A DNA stretch of 64,000 nt from Halostagnicola kamekurae (GCF_900116205.1 NZ_FOZS01000001.1:496001-560000); one strand, 5' to 3'; positions 19,807 through 29,840 are shown, counted from the first letter of the stretch. Numbers and translations are program-made. The notes: generated by a model from the sequence alone, not told the origin.

Positions 19807-21042
19807 ATGAACGACGAGTACGATGTGGTGATCGCCGGTGCAGGGCCCGCTGGGGGCCAGTGTGCGCGCGATCTCGCGACGCGGGGATACGACGTCGTCG
19901 TCCTCGAGACCGAGGCCGAAGACGAGTTCCCGCGTCAGTCGAACAAATCGACCGCGGGAACCTTCCCGTCGATGATGTCCGCGTTCGGCGTTCCGGACGA
20001 CGTCGTAATGAACTACACCGAGAACGTCGTCCTCGAGTCGCCGACCGACTACTACGTCCGACGACAGCCCGGTGCCGTCCTCGAGTTCGCCGACTTCAAG
20101 CGGTTCCTGGTCGCGGACAGCCGCGAGGACGGTGCGGAGTACGTCTTCGACGCCCACGTCACGGAACCGATCATGGAAGACGGCGAGCCGATCGGCGTCC
20201 GGTACAACGGCTCCGAAGAGGTCTACGCCGATATCGTGATCGACGCGACGGGCCCGAGCGCGCCCATCGCGAAGAAACTCGGCGTCAGCGACCTAGAGCG
20301 GACGAACCACGCGATCGGGATCGAGTACGAACTCGAGGGGATCGAGATCGACCGGCAGGGTTACGCCGACCTGACCGACGCGATGATGCTCCGTCTCGAC
20401 CACGACCTCGCGCCCGGCGGCTACTCGTGGATCTTCCACACGGGCGCGGACACGGCGAAAGTCGGCATCTGTTACATCCAAAACGAGAGTCACCAGAACT
20501 ACGCGCGCGACGACTTCAGCGTCGACGACTACCTCCAGCACTGGCTCGAGACCGATCCCCGATTCGCAGACGCCTCGCGCATCGAGGGCAAACAACACCG
20601 CGGCTCCGCGCACATCCAGATGCCGGGCCAGCTGTATACGGATCGGTTCATGGCCATCGGCGACACCGTCCCGTCGGTCGACCCACTCTGGGGCGAGGGG
20701 ATCAACAAGTGCATGCGCTCGGGTCGGGCCGCCGCGACCACGGCCGACGCCTGTCTCAAACACGGCGGTCTCGAACCGACCGCCGAGAACCTCGAGGTCT
20801 ACGAAACCCTCTGGCACCGGGACGTCGCGCCGAACATGGATTCGCGTCTGTTGATGACCGAACTGCTGTATCTCGCCTCGAACGAGCGGTACGATCGGCT
20901 GATGGCCGACCTCTCGCGTCTGGACGACGATACCCTGGCGAGGGCGAACAAGGGAGACAAACGCGCGATCCTCCGACTGCTCGAGCCCGGCGACCTCCCG
21001 CTGTTGGCGAAGTTCGCCCGCCAGCGGCTCACCTCGCGCTGA
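19807..21042 (+). CDS. Geranylgeranyl-reductase-family FAD-dependent oxidoreductase
   Basis: 411 residues. N-terminal FAD-binding VVIAGAGPAGGQCARDLATR with the following acidic strand end (VVVLETEAE) is a glutathione-reductase-type Rossmann fold. DIVIDATGPSAPIAKKLG and FMAIGDTVPSVDPLWGEGI are the second and third FAD contacts of this family. Relatives saturate the double bonds of archaeal isoprenoid lipids or act on menaquinone or other prenyl chains; the exact substrate is open because haloarchaea carry several paralogs. Monocistronic; promoter region at about 19760-19800. Confidence 0.85.
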   Translation: MNDEYDVVIAGAGPAGGQCARDLATRGYDVVVLETEAEDEFPRQSNKSTAGTFPSMMSAFGVPDDVVMNYTENVVLESPTDYYVRRQPGAVLEFADFKRFLVADSREDGAEYVFDAHVTEPIMEDGEPIGVRYNGSEEVYADIVIDATGPSAPIAKKLGVSDLERTNHAIGIEYELEGIEIDRQGYADLTDAMMLRLDHDLAPGGYSWIFHTGADTAKVGICYIQNESHQNYARDDFSVDDYLQHWLETDPRFADASRIEGKQHRGSAHIQMPGQLYTDRFMAIGDTVPSVDPLWGEGINKCMRSGRAAATTADACLKHGGLEPTAENLEVYETLWHRDVAPNMDSRLLMTELLYLASNERYDRLMADLSRLDDDTLARANKGDKRAILRLLEPGDLPLLAKFARQRLTSR

Positions 21043-21148
21043 GGGGACTGACAGTCCCGCTCCTTGTAGTTCGATTCACCCGTTCGTTGCGGTTCGATTT
21101 ATTCGCGCGCTCGAGCGCTCGCTCAAATCCGCTTCGAGTCTCGAGTGC

Positions 21149-21889
21149 TCACACGTCCTCGGGGAGCCACCCGCCGTCGACTTCGATGTTTTCGCCGCTC
21201 ACGTACTCGTTTTCGGGATCGAGGAAGAAGTAAAGCGGGCGGATCAGGTCCTCGAAACTCGCCGGTCTCCCCCGCGGTAACTCCTCGGGGAACTCCGCGG
21301 AGTTCTCGACGACGTACGGCGAGATGGCGTTGACGGTGATCCCGTCGTCTTGCGTGTCGGCCGCAAGCATCCGGGTGAACTGCAGGACGCCGGTTTTGGC
21401 GACGAAGTACGGGAAGTTCTTGGGGTCGACCATCGCCCGATCGCTCGAGGCGTAGCCGAGGTTGACGATGCGGCCGTACCCCGCTTCGCGCATCCCGGGG
21501 AGCACGCGCTTCGAACAGAGTGCGGTCCCGTTGAGGTTCGTCTCGAGCACCCGATTCCACGTCTCGAGGTCGATCGATTCCCAGTGTTCCGGCGCGAAGT
21601 CGCCGACGTTGTTGACGAGCACGTCGACGGTGCCGAGTTCGGATTCGACCGCTGATACCAGGTCGTCGACCGAGTCGGGGTCGGTAACGTCGCCCTGCAC
21701 CGTCGTCGAGTCGGGCGCGCCGCGTTCGCGGGCGGCGGCCGCGACCTCGCGAGCCTCCTCGGCGCTCGTGTGGTAGTGAACGGCGACTCTGGCACCGCAC
21801 TCGGCCGTCGAAAGCAGGAGTTCTCGCCCGATGCCGCGCCCGCTCCCGGTGACGAGAACCACCTGCCCCGTGAGGTCTGGTCCGTCCAT
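21149..21889 (-). CDS. Short-chain dehydrogenase/reductase, FabG-like
   Basis: 246 residues, classical SDR. The cofactor loop TGSGRGIGRE near residue 15, NNVGDFAPEHW, and the catalytic Y-x3-K in PYFVAKTGVLQF are visible. A C-terminal FFLDPENEYVSGENIEVDGG is typical of FabG-like reductases. Substrate unknown; it stands alone between two genes on the other strand. Confidence 0.88.
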   Translation of the reverse strand: MDGPDLTGQVVLVTGSGRGIGRELLLSTAECGARVAVHYHTSAEEAREVAAAARERGAPDSTTVQGDVTDPDSVDDLVSAVESELGTVDVLVNNVGDFAPEHWESIDLETWNRVLETNLNGTALCSKRVLPGMREAGYGRIVNLGYASSDRAMVDPKNFPYFVAKTGVLQFTRMLAADTQDDGITVNAISPYVVENSAEFPEELPRGRPASFEDLIRPLYFFLDPENEYVSGENIEVDGGWLPEDV

Positions 21890-22066
21890 ACGCTCCGTCT
21901 GGGCCCCGCGGGGTTATGTGTATTGAACGTCAGTTCGTCGATCACCGGCGCTCTCGAGCGGTTCGGGACTCGCGGATAGTTCGGTACTTACGGGTGGTTC
22001 GGTACCGAGCGGTTGGTACTCGAGGTTCAGTTAACGTTTAAGCGGGTGGGGTGAGTTGTCGGTGGT

Positions 22067-22522
22067 ATGTCGCTCGATACGATTTTACTGGCCGTCGGAC
22101 CGACCGACTCTGACCGAATCGACGCCCTCGCGCAGGCAGTCGTCGAGGTTGCCGCGCCGACGGGCGCGACCGTCGTGCTCGCTCACGTCTTCACGTCCGA
22201 CGAGTACGCGGAGGTCTGCGATCGGCTCGACTTCGACCAGCAACGCGACGACTTCCACGCGAACGACGTCGCGAACCACCACGCGACGATCCGCGAACTC
22301 GAGAAGGCGCTCGACGAACACGACGTTTCCTACGATATTCGCGGAGCAGTCGGCGATCACGGCGAGACGATCGTCGATCTCGCGGAGACGACCGACGCCG
22401 ACCGGGTCGTCGTCGGTGGGCGAAAGCGGTCGCCGGCGGGCAAGGCGGTGTTCGGCTCGACCGCACAGGACATCCTGCTGTCGTCGCCCGCGCCCGTCAC
22501 GTTCGTCCGGAACGATAGCTAA
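22067..22522 (+). CDS. Universal stress protein (UspA family)
   Basis: 151 residues beginning MSLDTILLAVGPTDSDRIDA. The C-terminal VVGGRKRSPAGKAVFGSTAQDILL fits the G-x2-G-x9-G-S/T nucleotide-binding motif with a basic loop. A second Usp gene lies 2.6 kb upstream on the other strand, but the two are not close copies. Confidence 0.88.
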   Translation: MSLDTILLAVGPTDSDRIDALAQAVVEVAAPTGATVVLAHVFTSDEYAEVCDRLDFDQQRDDFHANDVANHHATIRELEKALDEHDVSYDIRGAVGDHGETIVDLAETTDADRVVVGGRKRSPAGKAVFGSTAQDILLSSPAPVTFVRNDS

Positions 22523-22673
22523 CCGCTCGAGCGAGTAGTCTCCGTTTCCGAGACTATCCGTGAGAGGTCGCTTCGCCGCGACTCGGGTACTGTCACAGAA
22601 CCGTGTCACGTGTTAACTCCAATTCGAGTAAACTGGCAACTTAAGTAACGCCGCGGTCGTCCTTACGATAGGA

Positions 22674-23651
22674 ATGGTCTACTACGCGGGCGTCGATCTC
22701 GGCGCGACGAACGTGCGCGCGGTCGTCGCTACGGATGACGGGACGATCATCGGTCGGAGCGAAAACGGGACCCCACGGGGCCCGACCGGGATCGACGTCA
22801 CCGAAGGTATCCTTGCGACTGTCCGAACGGCGTGTGACGAGGCGGGAATCGGTCCGGAACAGGTCGTGGCCGCCGGCATCGGCTCGATCGGGCCGTTCGA
22901 CCTCGCGGAGGGGGCGGTCATCGATCCGGCGAACCTCCCGGATACCATCGATCGCATCCCCCTGACGGGCCCGATCTCAAAGCTCCTCGAGACGGACGAG
23001 GTCCACCTCCACAACGACACCGCGGCGGGGGTCATCGGCGAGCGCTTCCACGCGGATCGCAACCCCGACGACATGGTCTACATCACTATTTCGTCGGGGA
23101 TCGGAGCCGGCGTCTGCTGCGACGGCGAAATACTGCAGGGGTGGGACGGCAACGTCGGCGAGATCGGCCACTGCGTCGTCGACCCGCGAGAGCGACTCAC
23201 CTGCGGGTGCGGTCACGACGGCCACTGGGAGGCCTACTGTTCGGGGAACGCGATCCCGCAGTTCACGCGGCTGCTCGCCGAAGACGATCCGACGATTTCG
23301 ACCGACCTGCCGCTTGAGGACCCCGACTTCTCCGCGAAAGACGTCTTCGATCTGGCCGGCGAGGACGAACTGGCCGACTACGCCATCGACCAGATGGCCC
23401 ACTGGAACGCCCTGGGCGTGACGAACATCATCCACTCGTTCGCGCCACTGCTGGTCTCCTTCGGCGGCGCGGTCGCGTTGCACAACGAGGAACTGGTGGT
23501 CGACCCGATCCGCGAGCGGGTCTCGGAGATGGTAATGACGAACGTCCCCGAGATTCGCGTCACCGACCACGGCGACGACGTGGTCGTCGAGGGAGCGATC
23601 GCGAGCGCGCTCACGGGCGGCACCGGCGACCGGCGACGCCTCGAGAACTAG
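22674..23651 (+). CDS. ROK-family sugar kinase (glucokinase-like)
   Basis: 325 residues. The phosphate-binding DLGATNVRAVVATDDG near the N-terminus, catalytic-region LHNDTAAGVIGE, and the ROK zinc motif CGCGHDGHWEAYCSG near residue 180 mark an ATP-dependent hexose or N-acetylhexosamine kinase. The motif's second-cysteine position is Trp-flanked His, as in several archaeal glucokinases. It is probably cytoplasmic and monocistronic, with an AT-rich promoter near 22610-22650. The exact sugar is not determinable. Confidence 0.9.
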   Translation: MVYYAGVDLGATNVRAVVATDDGTIIGRSENGTPRGPTGIDVTEGILATVRTACDEAGIGPEQVVAAGIGSIGPFDLAEGAVIDPANLPDTIDRIPLTGPISKLLETDEVHLHNDTAAGVIGERFHADRNPDDMVYITISSGIGAGVCCDGEILQGWDGNVGEIGHCVVDPRERLTCGCGHDGHWEAYCSGNAIPQFTRLLAEDDPTISTDLPLEDPDFSAKDVFDLAGEDELADYAIDQMAHWNALGVTNIIHSFAPLLVSFGGAVALHNEELVVDPIRERVSEMVMTNVPEIRVTDHGDDVVVEGAIASALTGGTGDRRRLEN

Positions 23652-23724
23652 CTCGCCAGTACGACTCCAACCCAGCGGGCGGCGAGACGCTGCATTATTG
23701 GTCGCTGCGGTCACAGATACGATC

Positions 23725-25110
23725 ATGCGACGACGAGCCGTTCTCCGGGCGACCGGGGGAGCGTCCCTCTCGCTGGGTGTCGCCGGCTGTTTGTTCGATT
23801 CCGACTCCGAGGAGCCCACGGGTTCCTACGAGCCGCTGGACCGGGTTTCGCTCGAGGGAGCCGCGGAAGCGGTCGTCGGCGACGACGGCGAGACGGCGTA
23901 CGTGGCCGGCGTCGACGGCTTCGCTGCCGTGGACGTGTCCGATCCCGAGGAACTGTCGGTGCTGGCCGAGCCGAAGAACTTACTCGAGGACGAGGGCGCG
24001 GGCGACGCCGCGGGCGAACGGTTTCTCGACATCCTCGACGTGAAAGTGAGCGACGATCGGCTGGTCGTTGCAGGACCGGCCAACGACCTCAGCGGGGTGT
24101 TTCACGGATTCTTAGTGTACGACGTGAGCGACCCCGCCGAACCAGTTCTGGCTGCCGAGCCGTACGAGACGGACTATCATATCCACAACTGCTTTCTCGA
24201 CGGCGACGTGCTCTACGTGGCCGCGAACGACGTTACGAGCGATACCGGAGCGGCCGATACAGACGGCACCGCGACCGACGCAGACGCCGGTTCGACCGCA
24301 GCGGCGCCGGCAAACCCGCTCGTCGTCTTCGATATCTCGGGCGGCGAAATAGAGGAACTCACCCGGTGGTCGCTGCTCGAGTACGAACCCGCGTGGGCGG
24401 ACGTCGACTGGCTGTTGCGGTATCTCCACGACGTTACCGTCACCGACGATATCGCGGCACTTTCGTACTGGAACGCGGGCACCTACCTGCTCGACGTGAG
24501 CGATCCGTCCGATCCGCGAGTGCTCACGCGCTTCCTCGAAACCGACCTCGAGACCCAACGCGAGTACGAGACGGATTTCGAGGTTCGGGACGCGCAGTTC
24601 GGCCTGCCAGGCAACGACCACTTCGCCGCGCTCGACGACGCCGGCGACGTCCTCGCGATCGGCCGCGAGAGCTGGGAGACCGACCTCGAGACGGCGACCG
24701 GCCCCGGCGGCATCGAGCTCTACGATTTCACCGATCCGACCGAGCCGGTCCACCGGTCGACGATCGACGCCCCGGCGGGCTACGACGGCACGTACGACGG
24801 CGAACTCTGGACGACGTCGCACAACTTCGAGCTTCGAGACGGCAACCTCTACTCGTCGTGGTACGGGGGCGGCGTGAAGGTCCACGACATCTCGGACCTC
24901 GAGTCGCCGACGGAACTCGCCTGGTGGCGCGAGCCGACGACCGCGTCGTTCTGGACGGCGCGCGTGATCGACCCCAGAGAGGCGTTCCTCGCGAGTAGCA
25001 CGGCCTACACGAGTGCGGCCGAGCCGGAAAACGCGCTGTATACGTTCCCGATCGAATCCGGCGAGCAGCCCGACCCGCCGTCGCTGACCAATCCGAGTCT
25101 CTTTCAGTGA
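23725..25110 (+). CDS. Tat-exported LVIVD-repeat lipoprotein
   Basis: 461 residues. MRRRAVLRATGGASLSLGVAGC is a Tat signal with a lipobox cysteine, which fixes the start at 23725 rather than 23698. The mature part is a beta-propeller of LVIVD-type blades: FAAVDVSDPEELSVL, FLVYDVSDPAEPVLA, YLLDVSDPSDPRVL, IELYDFTDPTEPVH and VKVHDISDLESPTEL. An acidic Thr/Ala/Asp-rich insertion sits near residues 175-200. Such proteins are lipid-anchored at the cell surface; activity unknown, ligand binding or scaffolding being the usual guess. Confidence 0.88.
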   Translation: MRRRAVLRATGGASLSLGVAGCLFDSDSEEPTGSYEPLDRVSLEGAAEAVVGDDGETAYVAGVDGFAAVDVSDPEELSVLAEPKNLLEDEGAGDAAGERFLDILDVKVSDDRLVVAGPANDLSGVFHGFLVYDVSDPAEPVLAAEPYETDYHIHNCFLDGDVLYVAANDVTSDTGAADTDGTATDADAGSTAAAPANPLVVFDISGGEIEELTRWSLLEYEPAWADVDWLLRYLHDVTVTDDIAALSYWNAGTYLLDVSDPSDPRVLTRFLETDLETQREYETDFEVRDAQFGLPGNDHFAALDDAGDVLAIGRESWETDLETATGPGGIELYDFTDPTEPVHRSTIDAPAGYDGTYDGELWTTSHNFELRDGNLYSSWYGGGVKVHDISDLESPTELAWWREPTTASFWTARVIDPREAFLASSTAYTSAAEPENALYTFPIESGEQPDPPSLTNPSLFQ

Positions 25111-25192
25111 GCCGACCCGTCGCTTCTCGAAACCCTCACGATCGTTCGGACGCAGCGGAACGTATTCTTTCCTCGAGACGCTAGATGCGCCA

Positions 25193-25558
25193 ATGAGTGA
25201 CTCCCAGACGGAACAGCCGCTCCGCGAGCGCGTCGAACGGTGGCTCGCACGCGAGATGCCGATCATCCAGATGCACGGCGGTACCAGCGCGGTTCGGACC
25301 GCGGACCCGGACACCGGCGAGGTCGTCATCGAACTCGGCGGGGGCTGTAGCGGCTGCTCGGTGAGCGATATCACGACGGGCAACATCGAGGCCGAACTCC
25401 TCACGTGGGACGAGATCGAGGACATCACCGTCCGCGTCCCCGACGCTCGAGACCAGCTCGGCGGTCCCGATCAGGCCGAATCGATCATGGGAATCGACCG
25501 GACCGAAGGCGGCCGGGGCGACTGGGGATCGTCGAACCCCGGAAAAGACCATCTGTAG
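25193..25558 (+). CDS. NifU-like iron-sulfur cluster protein
   Basis: 121 residues with one NifU C-terminal domain. The cluster-binding C-x2-C lies in LGGGCSGCSVSD (Cys52 and Cys55). These proteins bind a transient Fe-S cluster and pass it to apoproteins. The C-terminal 40 residues are acidic and disordered-looking. Monocistronic. Confidence 0.88.
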   Translation: MSDSQTEQPLRERVERWLAREMPIIQMHGGTSAVRTADPDTGEVVIELGGGCSGCSVSDITTGNIEAELLTWDEIEDITVRVPDARDQLGGPDQAESIMGIDRTEGGRGDWGSSNPGKDHL

Positions 25559-25711
25559 CCGCCCGTGTTCGGCTTATCTGGATCGTCCGTACTCGGCACT
25601 TCTGTAGTCTCCCGTATTCGGCGTTCGATCGCGTGTGGTAGCCGTTGGCGGGGGCGGACAGTTTTGGGAACGACTATACGTTTTTACCCGCCCATTACTC
25701 AGATAGTGACT

Positions 25712-25756
25712 ATGACGACGTGTAGACGCCTGCGGGGAGGTGTCGACCATGGGTGA
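25712..25756 (+). CDS. Possible 14-codon leader ORF upstream of the ACT-hom operon
   Basis: ATG at 25712 encodes MTTCRRLRGGVDHG and stops inside the ACT gene start region. A TATA-like TTTTTA at about 25679-25685 is 27-33 bases upstream, the distance expected for a leaderless start at this ATG. The ACT gene ATG (25749) has its own Shine-Dalgarno-like GGGGAGGTG within this small ORF, so translation could be coupled. The presence of two Thr codons is suggestive only. Confidence 0.3.
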   Translation: MTTCRRLRGGVDHG

Positions 25757-26348
25757 TTCGCCCACCCCCGACGGCGCAGGACCCGGATCCAGCACAGTAG
25801 ACGAAACGCAGTCCAGCGAGCCCAGCTCCGACGGCGGGCTTCGCGCGTACACCGTCCGCCTCGAGCTCGTCGACGAGCCCGGCGAGTTGCTCCGCGCGCT
25901 CGCGCCGATCTCCGAAAACGGCGGCAACCTCCTGAGTATTCACCACGAGCGCGGGAACATAACCCCGCGCGGACACATTCCCGTCGAAGTCGACCTCGAG
26001 TGTCCGCCGGACCGGTTCGCTGACATCGTCGAATCCCTCCGCGAGGGCGGCGTCAACGTCATCCAGGCCGGAGCGGAACGGTACGGCGGCGAGGTGTCGG
26101 TCGTCCTCGTCGGCCACGTCGTCGATACCGACCTCTCCGAGACGCTCTCTGCAATCGAAACCGAAGCGAACGCCGTCGTTCTCGACCTCTCGCTGGCCGC
26201 CCCGGACGGAACGAAGGGGATCGCCAGCGCGCGCCTTCGACTCGCTATCGACACCGGCCGCGCCGAGGAGGTACTCGCGTCGATCCGATCGATCGGCGCG
26301 GAGAAGGATCTCACCGTCGTCGAACCGCTCCCCGGAGGTGAGGCCTGA
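25749..26348 (+). CDS. ACT-domain regulatory protein of the homoserine dehydrogenase operon
   Basis: About 199 residues. After an acidic N-terminal tail, an ACT domain starts at YTVRLELVDEPGELLRALAP with ENGGNLLSIHHERGN; a second alpha-beta domain follows from about residue 110. ACT domains bind amino acids, so it probably senses threonine or another aspartate-family product for the enzyme encoded next. The stop shares one base with the hom start (TGATG), implying coupled translation. The ATG at 25749 is favoured by the GGGGAGGTG just upstream over a GTG at 25740. Confidence 0.85.
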   Translation: MGDSPTPDGAGPGSSTVDETQSSEPSSDGGLRAYTVRLELVDEPGELLRALAPISENGGNLLSIHHERGNITPRGHIPVEVDLECPPDRFADIVESLREGGVNVIQAGAERYGGEVSVVLVGHVVDTDLSETLSAIETEANAVVLDLSLAAPDGTKGIASARLRLAIDTGRAEEVLASIRSIGAEKDLTVVEPLPGGEA

Positions 26349-27295
26349 TGCGACTCGCCGTGTTGGGTGCCGGCTCCGTCGGCACCTCCGTCGTGAACCT
26401 CGCGAGCGAGTACGGCCACGAGGTCGTCGCGCTCGCCGACTCGAGCTCCGCGACCGTCGACCCGACGGGTATCGATATTGAGGCCGTCCTCGAGCGCAAG
26501 GCGGGCGACGACCCCGTCGGCGACCGCGAGCCGGACGCCGCGTTCGACGCCGACTACGACGTGCTCGTCGAAGCGACCCCGACGACCCTCGGTGACGCGG
26601 AACCCGGTTTCACGCACGCGAAACGTGCGCTTGAGGCCGACCGACACGTCGTCCTCGCGAACAAGGGTCCGGTCGCCGAACGCTACGAAGAGATTCAGGC
26701 CCTCGCCGCGGACAGTGCGGGATCGATCCGGTTCGAGGCGACCGTCGGCGGCGCGATTCCGGTCCTCTCGACGATCGAGGATTGCACCCCCAACGCGGTC
26801 TCCGCCGTCCGCGGCGTCCTCAACGGCACCGCGAACTTCATCCTCACGCGGATGGCCGCCGAGGGGCTCGACTACGAACACGTCCTGACCGAGGCCCAGG
26901 ATCTGGGCGTCGCCGAAGCCGACCCGACCTTCGACGTCGACGGCACCGACGCGGCGCTCAAGTTCGTCATCCTCGCGAACGTCCTGAACGACGGCGGCTT
27001 CTCGCTCGAGGACGCCGACGTCGACGGAATCCAGAACATCCCCGGCAGCGCGCTGGAACTCGCCGCGGAGGACGGCCGAACCATCCGGCTGATCGGTGAA
27101 GCTTCCCGTGAGAGCGTCCGCGTCGGGCCGCGGCTCGTGCCCGAACACGGCGCGCTCGCCGTGACCGGCACGCAGAACATCGTCGAGATCGAGACGCGCC
27201 ACGCGGGTTCGCTCGCCTCGAGCGGTCGCGGCGCGGGTGGCCCAGAGACGGCGACGGCCGTGCTTTCGGACGTCGGTCGACTCCCCGAACTATAG
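26348..27295 (+). CDS. hom: Homoserine dehydrogenase
   Basis: 315 residues; reduces aspartate semialdehyde to homoserine with NAD(P)H, the branch point to threonine and methionine. NAD(P)-binding LAVLGAGSVGTSVVNLA at the start, VVLANKGPVAE around residue 100, and the family signature with ATVGGAIPVLSTI, LNGTANFILTRM and EADPTFDVDGTDAALK are all intact. The length lacks the C-terminal ACT domain of bacterial enzymes; that regulatory function appears to be supplied in trans by the preceding gene. Confidence 0.95.
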   Translation: MRLAVLGAGSVGTSVVNLASEYGHEVVALADSSSATVDPTGIDIEAVLERKAGDDPVGDREPDAAFDADYDVLVEATPTTLGDAEPGFTHAKRALEADRHVVLANKGPVAERYEEIQALAADSAGSIRFEATVGGAIPVLSTIEDCTPNAVSAVRGVLNGTANFILTRMAAEGLDYEHVLTEAQDLGVAEADPTFDVDGTDAALKFVILANVLNDGGFSLEDADVDGIQNIPGSALELAAEDGRTIRLIGEASRESVRVGPRLVPEHGALAVTGTQNIVEIETRHAGSLASSGRGAGGPETATAVLSDVGRLPEL

Positions 27296-27549
27296 CCGGG
27301 TCGCCGTTTCCGCGGTCTTCGGAACCGCGGTTCTTCGGTTCGGTTCGGTTCGTTTTCGGCGTGTGTTCAGATCGTCAAGCGACGGCGTTGTCGCCGACGG
27401 TTCGGCGTCCGTTCGCCACCGCCGTCTTCGTGTGAACGTAGCGCAAACCGACAGACGGAACGGGGGTGGTTCGAATACGCTTTCGAAATGGTTTTAACCG
27501 CTACTGCCAAAAGAGACCGATATAAGCGCCTTGCGCGTGAGCTACAACA

Positions 27550-28818
27550 ATGAGCGAAGACAAACCGCACCAGAACTTGGCCATCATCGGCCACGTTGAC
27601 CACGGGAAGAGCACGCTCGTGGGACGACTCCTCTACGAGACGGGGAGCGTACCCGAGCACGTCATCGAACAGCACCGCGAAGAAGCCGAAGAGAAGGGCA
27701 AGGGCGGATTCGAGTTCGCCTACGTCATGGACAACCTCGCCGAAGAGCGAGAGCGTGGTGTCACCATCGACATCGCCCACCAGGAGTTCGACACCGATCA
27801 GTACTACTTCACGATCGTCGATACGCCTGGCCACCGGGACTTCGTCAAGAACATGATCACCGGCGCGTCCCAGGCGGACCACGCGGTCCTCGTCGTCGCG
27901 GCAGACGACGGCGTCGCTCCGCAGACCCAGGAGCACGTCTTCCTCTCGCGGACGCTCGGTATCGAGAAACTGATCGTCGGCGTCAACAAGATGGACATCG
28001 TCGACTACTCCGAAGACGACTACAACGACGTGGTCGAGGAAGTCAACAAACTCCTCGATCAGGTCAACTTCGAAGTCGACGACAACTCGTTCATCCCGAT
28101 CTCGGCCTTCGAGGGCGACAACATCGCCGAGACCTCGGACAACACGCCGTGGTACGACGGCCGTTCGCTCCTCGAGACGCTCAACGACCTGCCGGAGTCC
28201 GAGCCGCCGACGGACGCGCCGCTTCGACTCCCGATTCAGGACGTTTACACCATCTCCGGTATCGGTACCGTCCCAGTCGGACGTATCGAGACGGGTGTCA
28301 TGAACGTCGGCGACAACGTCTCCTTCCAGCCCAGCGACGTGGGCGGCGAAGTCAAGACGATCGAGATGCACCACGAAGAGGTGCCAAAAGCCGAGCCCGG
28401 TGACAACGTCGGATTCAACGTCCGCGGCATCGGCAAGGACGACATCCGCCGCGGTGACGTCTGTGGCCCGGCCGACGACCCACCGAGCGTCGCCGAGACG
28501 TTCCAGGCGCAGGTCGTCGTCATGCAACACCCCTCCGTCATTACGGCGGGATACACCCCGGTCTTCCACGCACACACCGCACAGGTCGCGTGTACGATCG
28601 AGTCCATCGACAAGAAAATCGACTCGTCCTCCGGCGAGGTCGCCGACGAAGACCCCGACTTCATCCAGTCGGGCGATGCCGCGATCGTGACGATCCGGCC
28701 ACAGAAGCCACTCAGCATCGAGCCATCGAGCGAGATTCCAGAGCTCGGAAGCTTCGCCATCCGCGACATGGGCCAGACCATCGCGGCAGGAAAGGTTCTC
28801 GAGGTCGACGAGAAGTAA
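27550..28818 (+). CDS. tuf: Translation elongation factor EF-1 alpha
   Basis: GTPase of 422 residues delivering aminoacyl-tRNA to the ribosome. GHVDHGKST (P-loop), RGVTIDIAH (switch I), DTPGHRDF (switch II) and NKMD are intact; the C-terminal beta-barrel domains end at GKVLEVDEK. The upstream 250 bases hold no gene; an AT-rich promoter (GGTTTTAA near 27490 and GATATAAG near 27520) precedes the start. The gene is followed after 5 bases by the uS10 gene, a conserved archaeal pairing. Confidence 0.98.
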   Translation: MSEDKPHQNLAIIGHVDHGKSTLVGRLLYETGSVPEHVIEQHREEAEEKGKGGFEFAYVMDNLAEERERGVTIDIAHQEFDTDQYYFTIVDTPGHRDFVKNMITGASQADHAVLVVAADDGVAPQTQEHVFLSRTLGIEKLIVGVNKMDIVDYSEDDYNDVVEEVNKLLDQVNFEVDDNSFIPISAFEGDNIAETSDNTPWYDGRSLLETLNDLPESEPPTDAPLRLPIQDVYTISGIGTVPVGRIETGVMNVGDNVSFQPSDVGGEVKTIEMHHEEVPKAEPGDNVGFNVRGIGKDDIRRGDVCGPADDPPSVAETFQAQVVVMQHPSVITAGYTPVFHAHTAQVACTIESIDKKIDSSSGEVADEDPDFIQSGDAAIVTIRPQKPLSIEPSSEIPELGSFAIRDMGQTIAAGKVLEVDEK

Positions 28819-28823
28819 CATAG

Positions 28824-29132
28824 ATGCAACAGGCACGCGTTCGACTCGCGGGCACGAGTCCAGAAGACCTAGACGACATCTGTGACGACGTCCGCGAGAT
28901 TGCGAACAACACCGGCGTCAACCTCAGTGGACCGATTCCACTGCCGACGAAGACCCTCGAGATCCCGACCCGAAAGTCCCCCGACGGCGAGGGGACCGCG
29001 ACGTGGGAGCACTGGGAGATGCGCGTCCACAAGCGCCTGATCGATCTGGACGCCGACGAACGCGCACTCCGTCAGCTCATGCGCATTCAGGTGCCAAACG
29101 ACGTTTCGATCGAGATCGTCCTCGAAGACTAA
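28824..29132 (+). CDS. rpsJ: 30S ribosomal protein uS10
   Basis: 102 residues, full length for archaeal uS10, which sits in the small-subunit head. [36 protein letters not shown] and [19 protein letters not shown] match the family. It is in one operon with EF-1alpha. A GC-rich stretch then GTTTTTC at about 29150 could be the terminator. Confidence 0.97.
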   Translation: MQQARVRLAGTSPEDLDDICDDVREIANNTGVNLSGPIPLPTKTLEIPTRKSPDGEGTATWEHWEMRVHKRLIDLDADERALRQLMRIQVPNDVSIEIVLED

Positions 29133-29216
29133 CTCGGAATCGATTCGGGACGCGTTTTTCACCGCCGTCGCACGTTCGGAGTGCACACTTTTGTATTTCG
29201 CTGCCGGAGTACACGT

Positions 29217-29840
29217 ATGTCGACTCGCTCGGGAACCGAGAGTCCGATCCTCGAGTTACTCGTCGTCTTCGTGCTCGTGTTCGTCGTGCAGTTTTTGACC
29301 TCGATTCTCGGCCTAATGGGCGGCCTGTTCGTTCTCGCCGCGCCGCTGTCGAATGACCCGTGGACGATCGTCACCAGCGTCTACGCCCACGACGGCGTCG
29401 GCCACCTGCTCTCGAACTCGATCGCGCTCGTCCTGTTCGGCTGGCCGGTCGCTCGAGCGACGAGTCGCCTGCGATTTCACGCCTTCTTCTTGCTCACGGG
29501 CGCCATCGCCGGCGTCTCACAGGTTCTGGTCCTGTCGGGCTTGGGCTCGGGCGGGGCAACTCCGGGCGTACTTGGGGCGAGCGGTGCCGTGTTCGCTCTG
29601 CTTGGCTATCTCCTGGCCGGCAACCGGCTCTCGAGCGGCGTCGCATCGGTGATCGACGTTCCCGACTGGGTGACCTACGCCGTCTTCTTCGTGGTCGCCG
29701 TCGTCGTCACGCTCACGACGTTCGCACCGGGCGTCGCACTGGTCGCACACTTCACCGGGCTCTTGCTCGGGTTGCTCGCGGGGCGCGCTCGAGTCCTGCA
29801 CGTCGAATCGTCGACCCAGCGCGATCGACCGTCGCTGTAG
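29217..29840 (+). CDS. Rhomboid-family intramembrane serine protease
   Basis: About 207 residues and six predicted helices. The catalytic serine is in GASGAVF (Ser122) and its histidine is in VAHFTGLLLG (His178); HLLSNS provides the conserved His63/Asn67 of TM2. It cleaves transmembrane substrates within the bilayer; the substrate is unknown. The ATG at 29217 (MSTRSG) is preferred over 29181, which would add 12 uncharacteristic residues. A tRNA gene follows. Confidence 0.88.
   Translation: MSTRSGTESPILELLVVFVLVFVVQFLTSILGLMGGLFVLAAPLSNDPWTIVTSVYAHDGVGHLLSNSIALVLFGWPVARATSRLRFHAFFLLTGAIAGVSQVLVLSGLGSGGATPGVLGASGAVFALLGYLLAGNRLSSGVASVIDVPDWVTYAVFFVVAVVVTLTTFAPGVALVAHFTGLLLGLLAGRARVLHVESSTQRDRPSL

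Noticed and set aside
27367-28836. 489-aa leftward ORF opposite EF-1alpha
   Set aside because: Antisense shadow; repetitive Val/Asp/Arg composition and no domain, whereas EF-1alpha is unmistakable.
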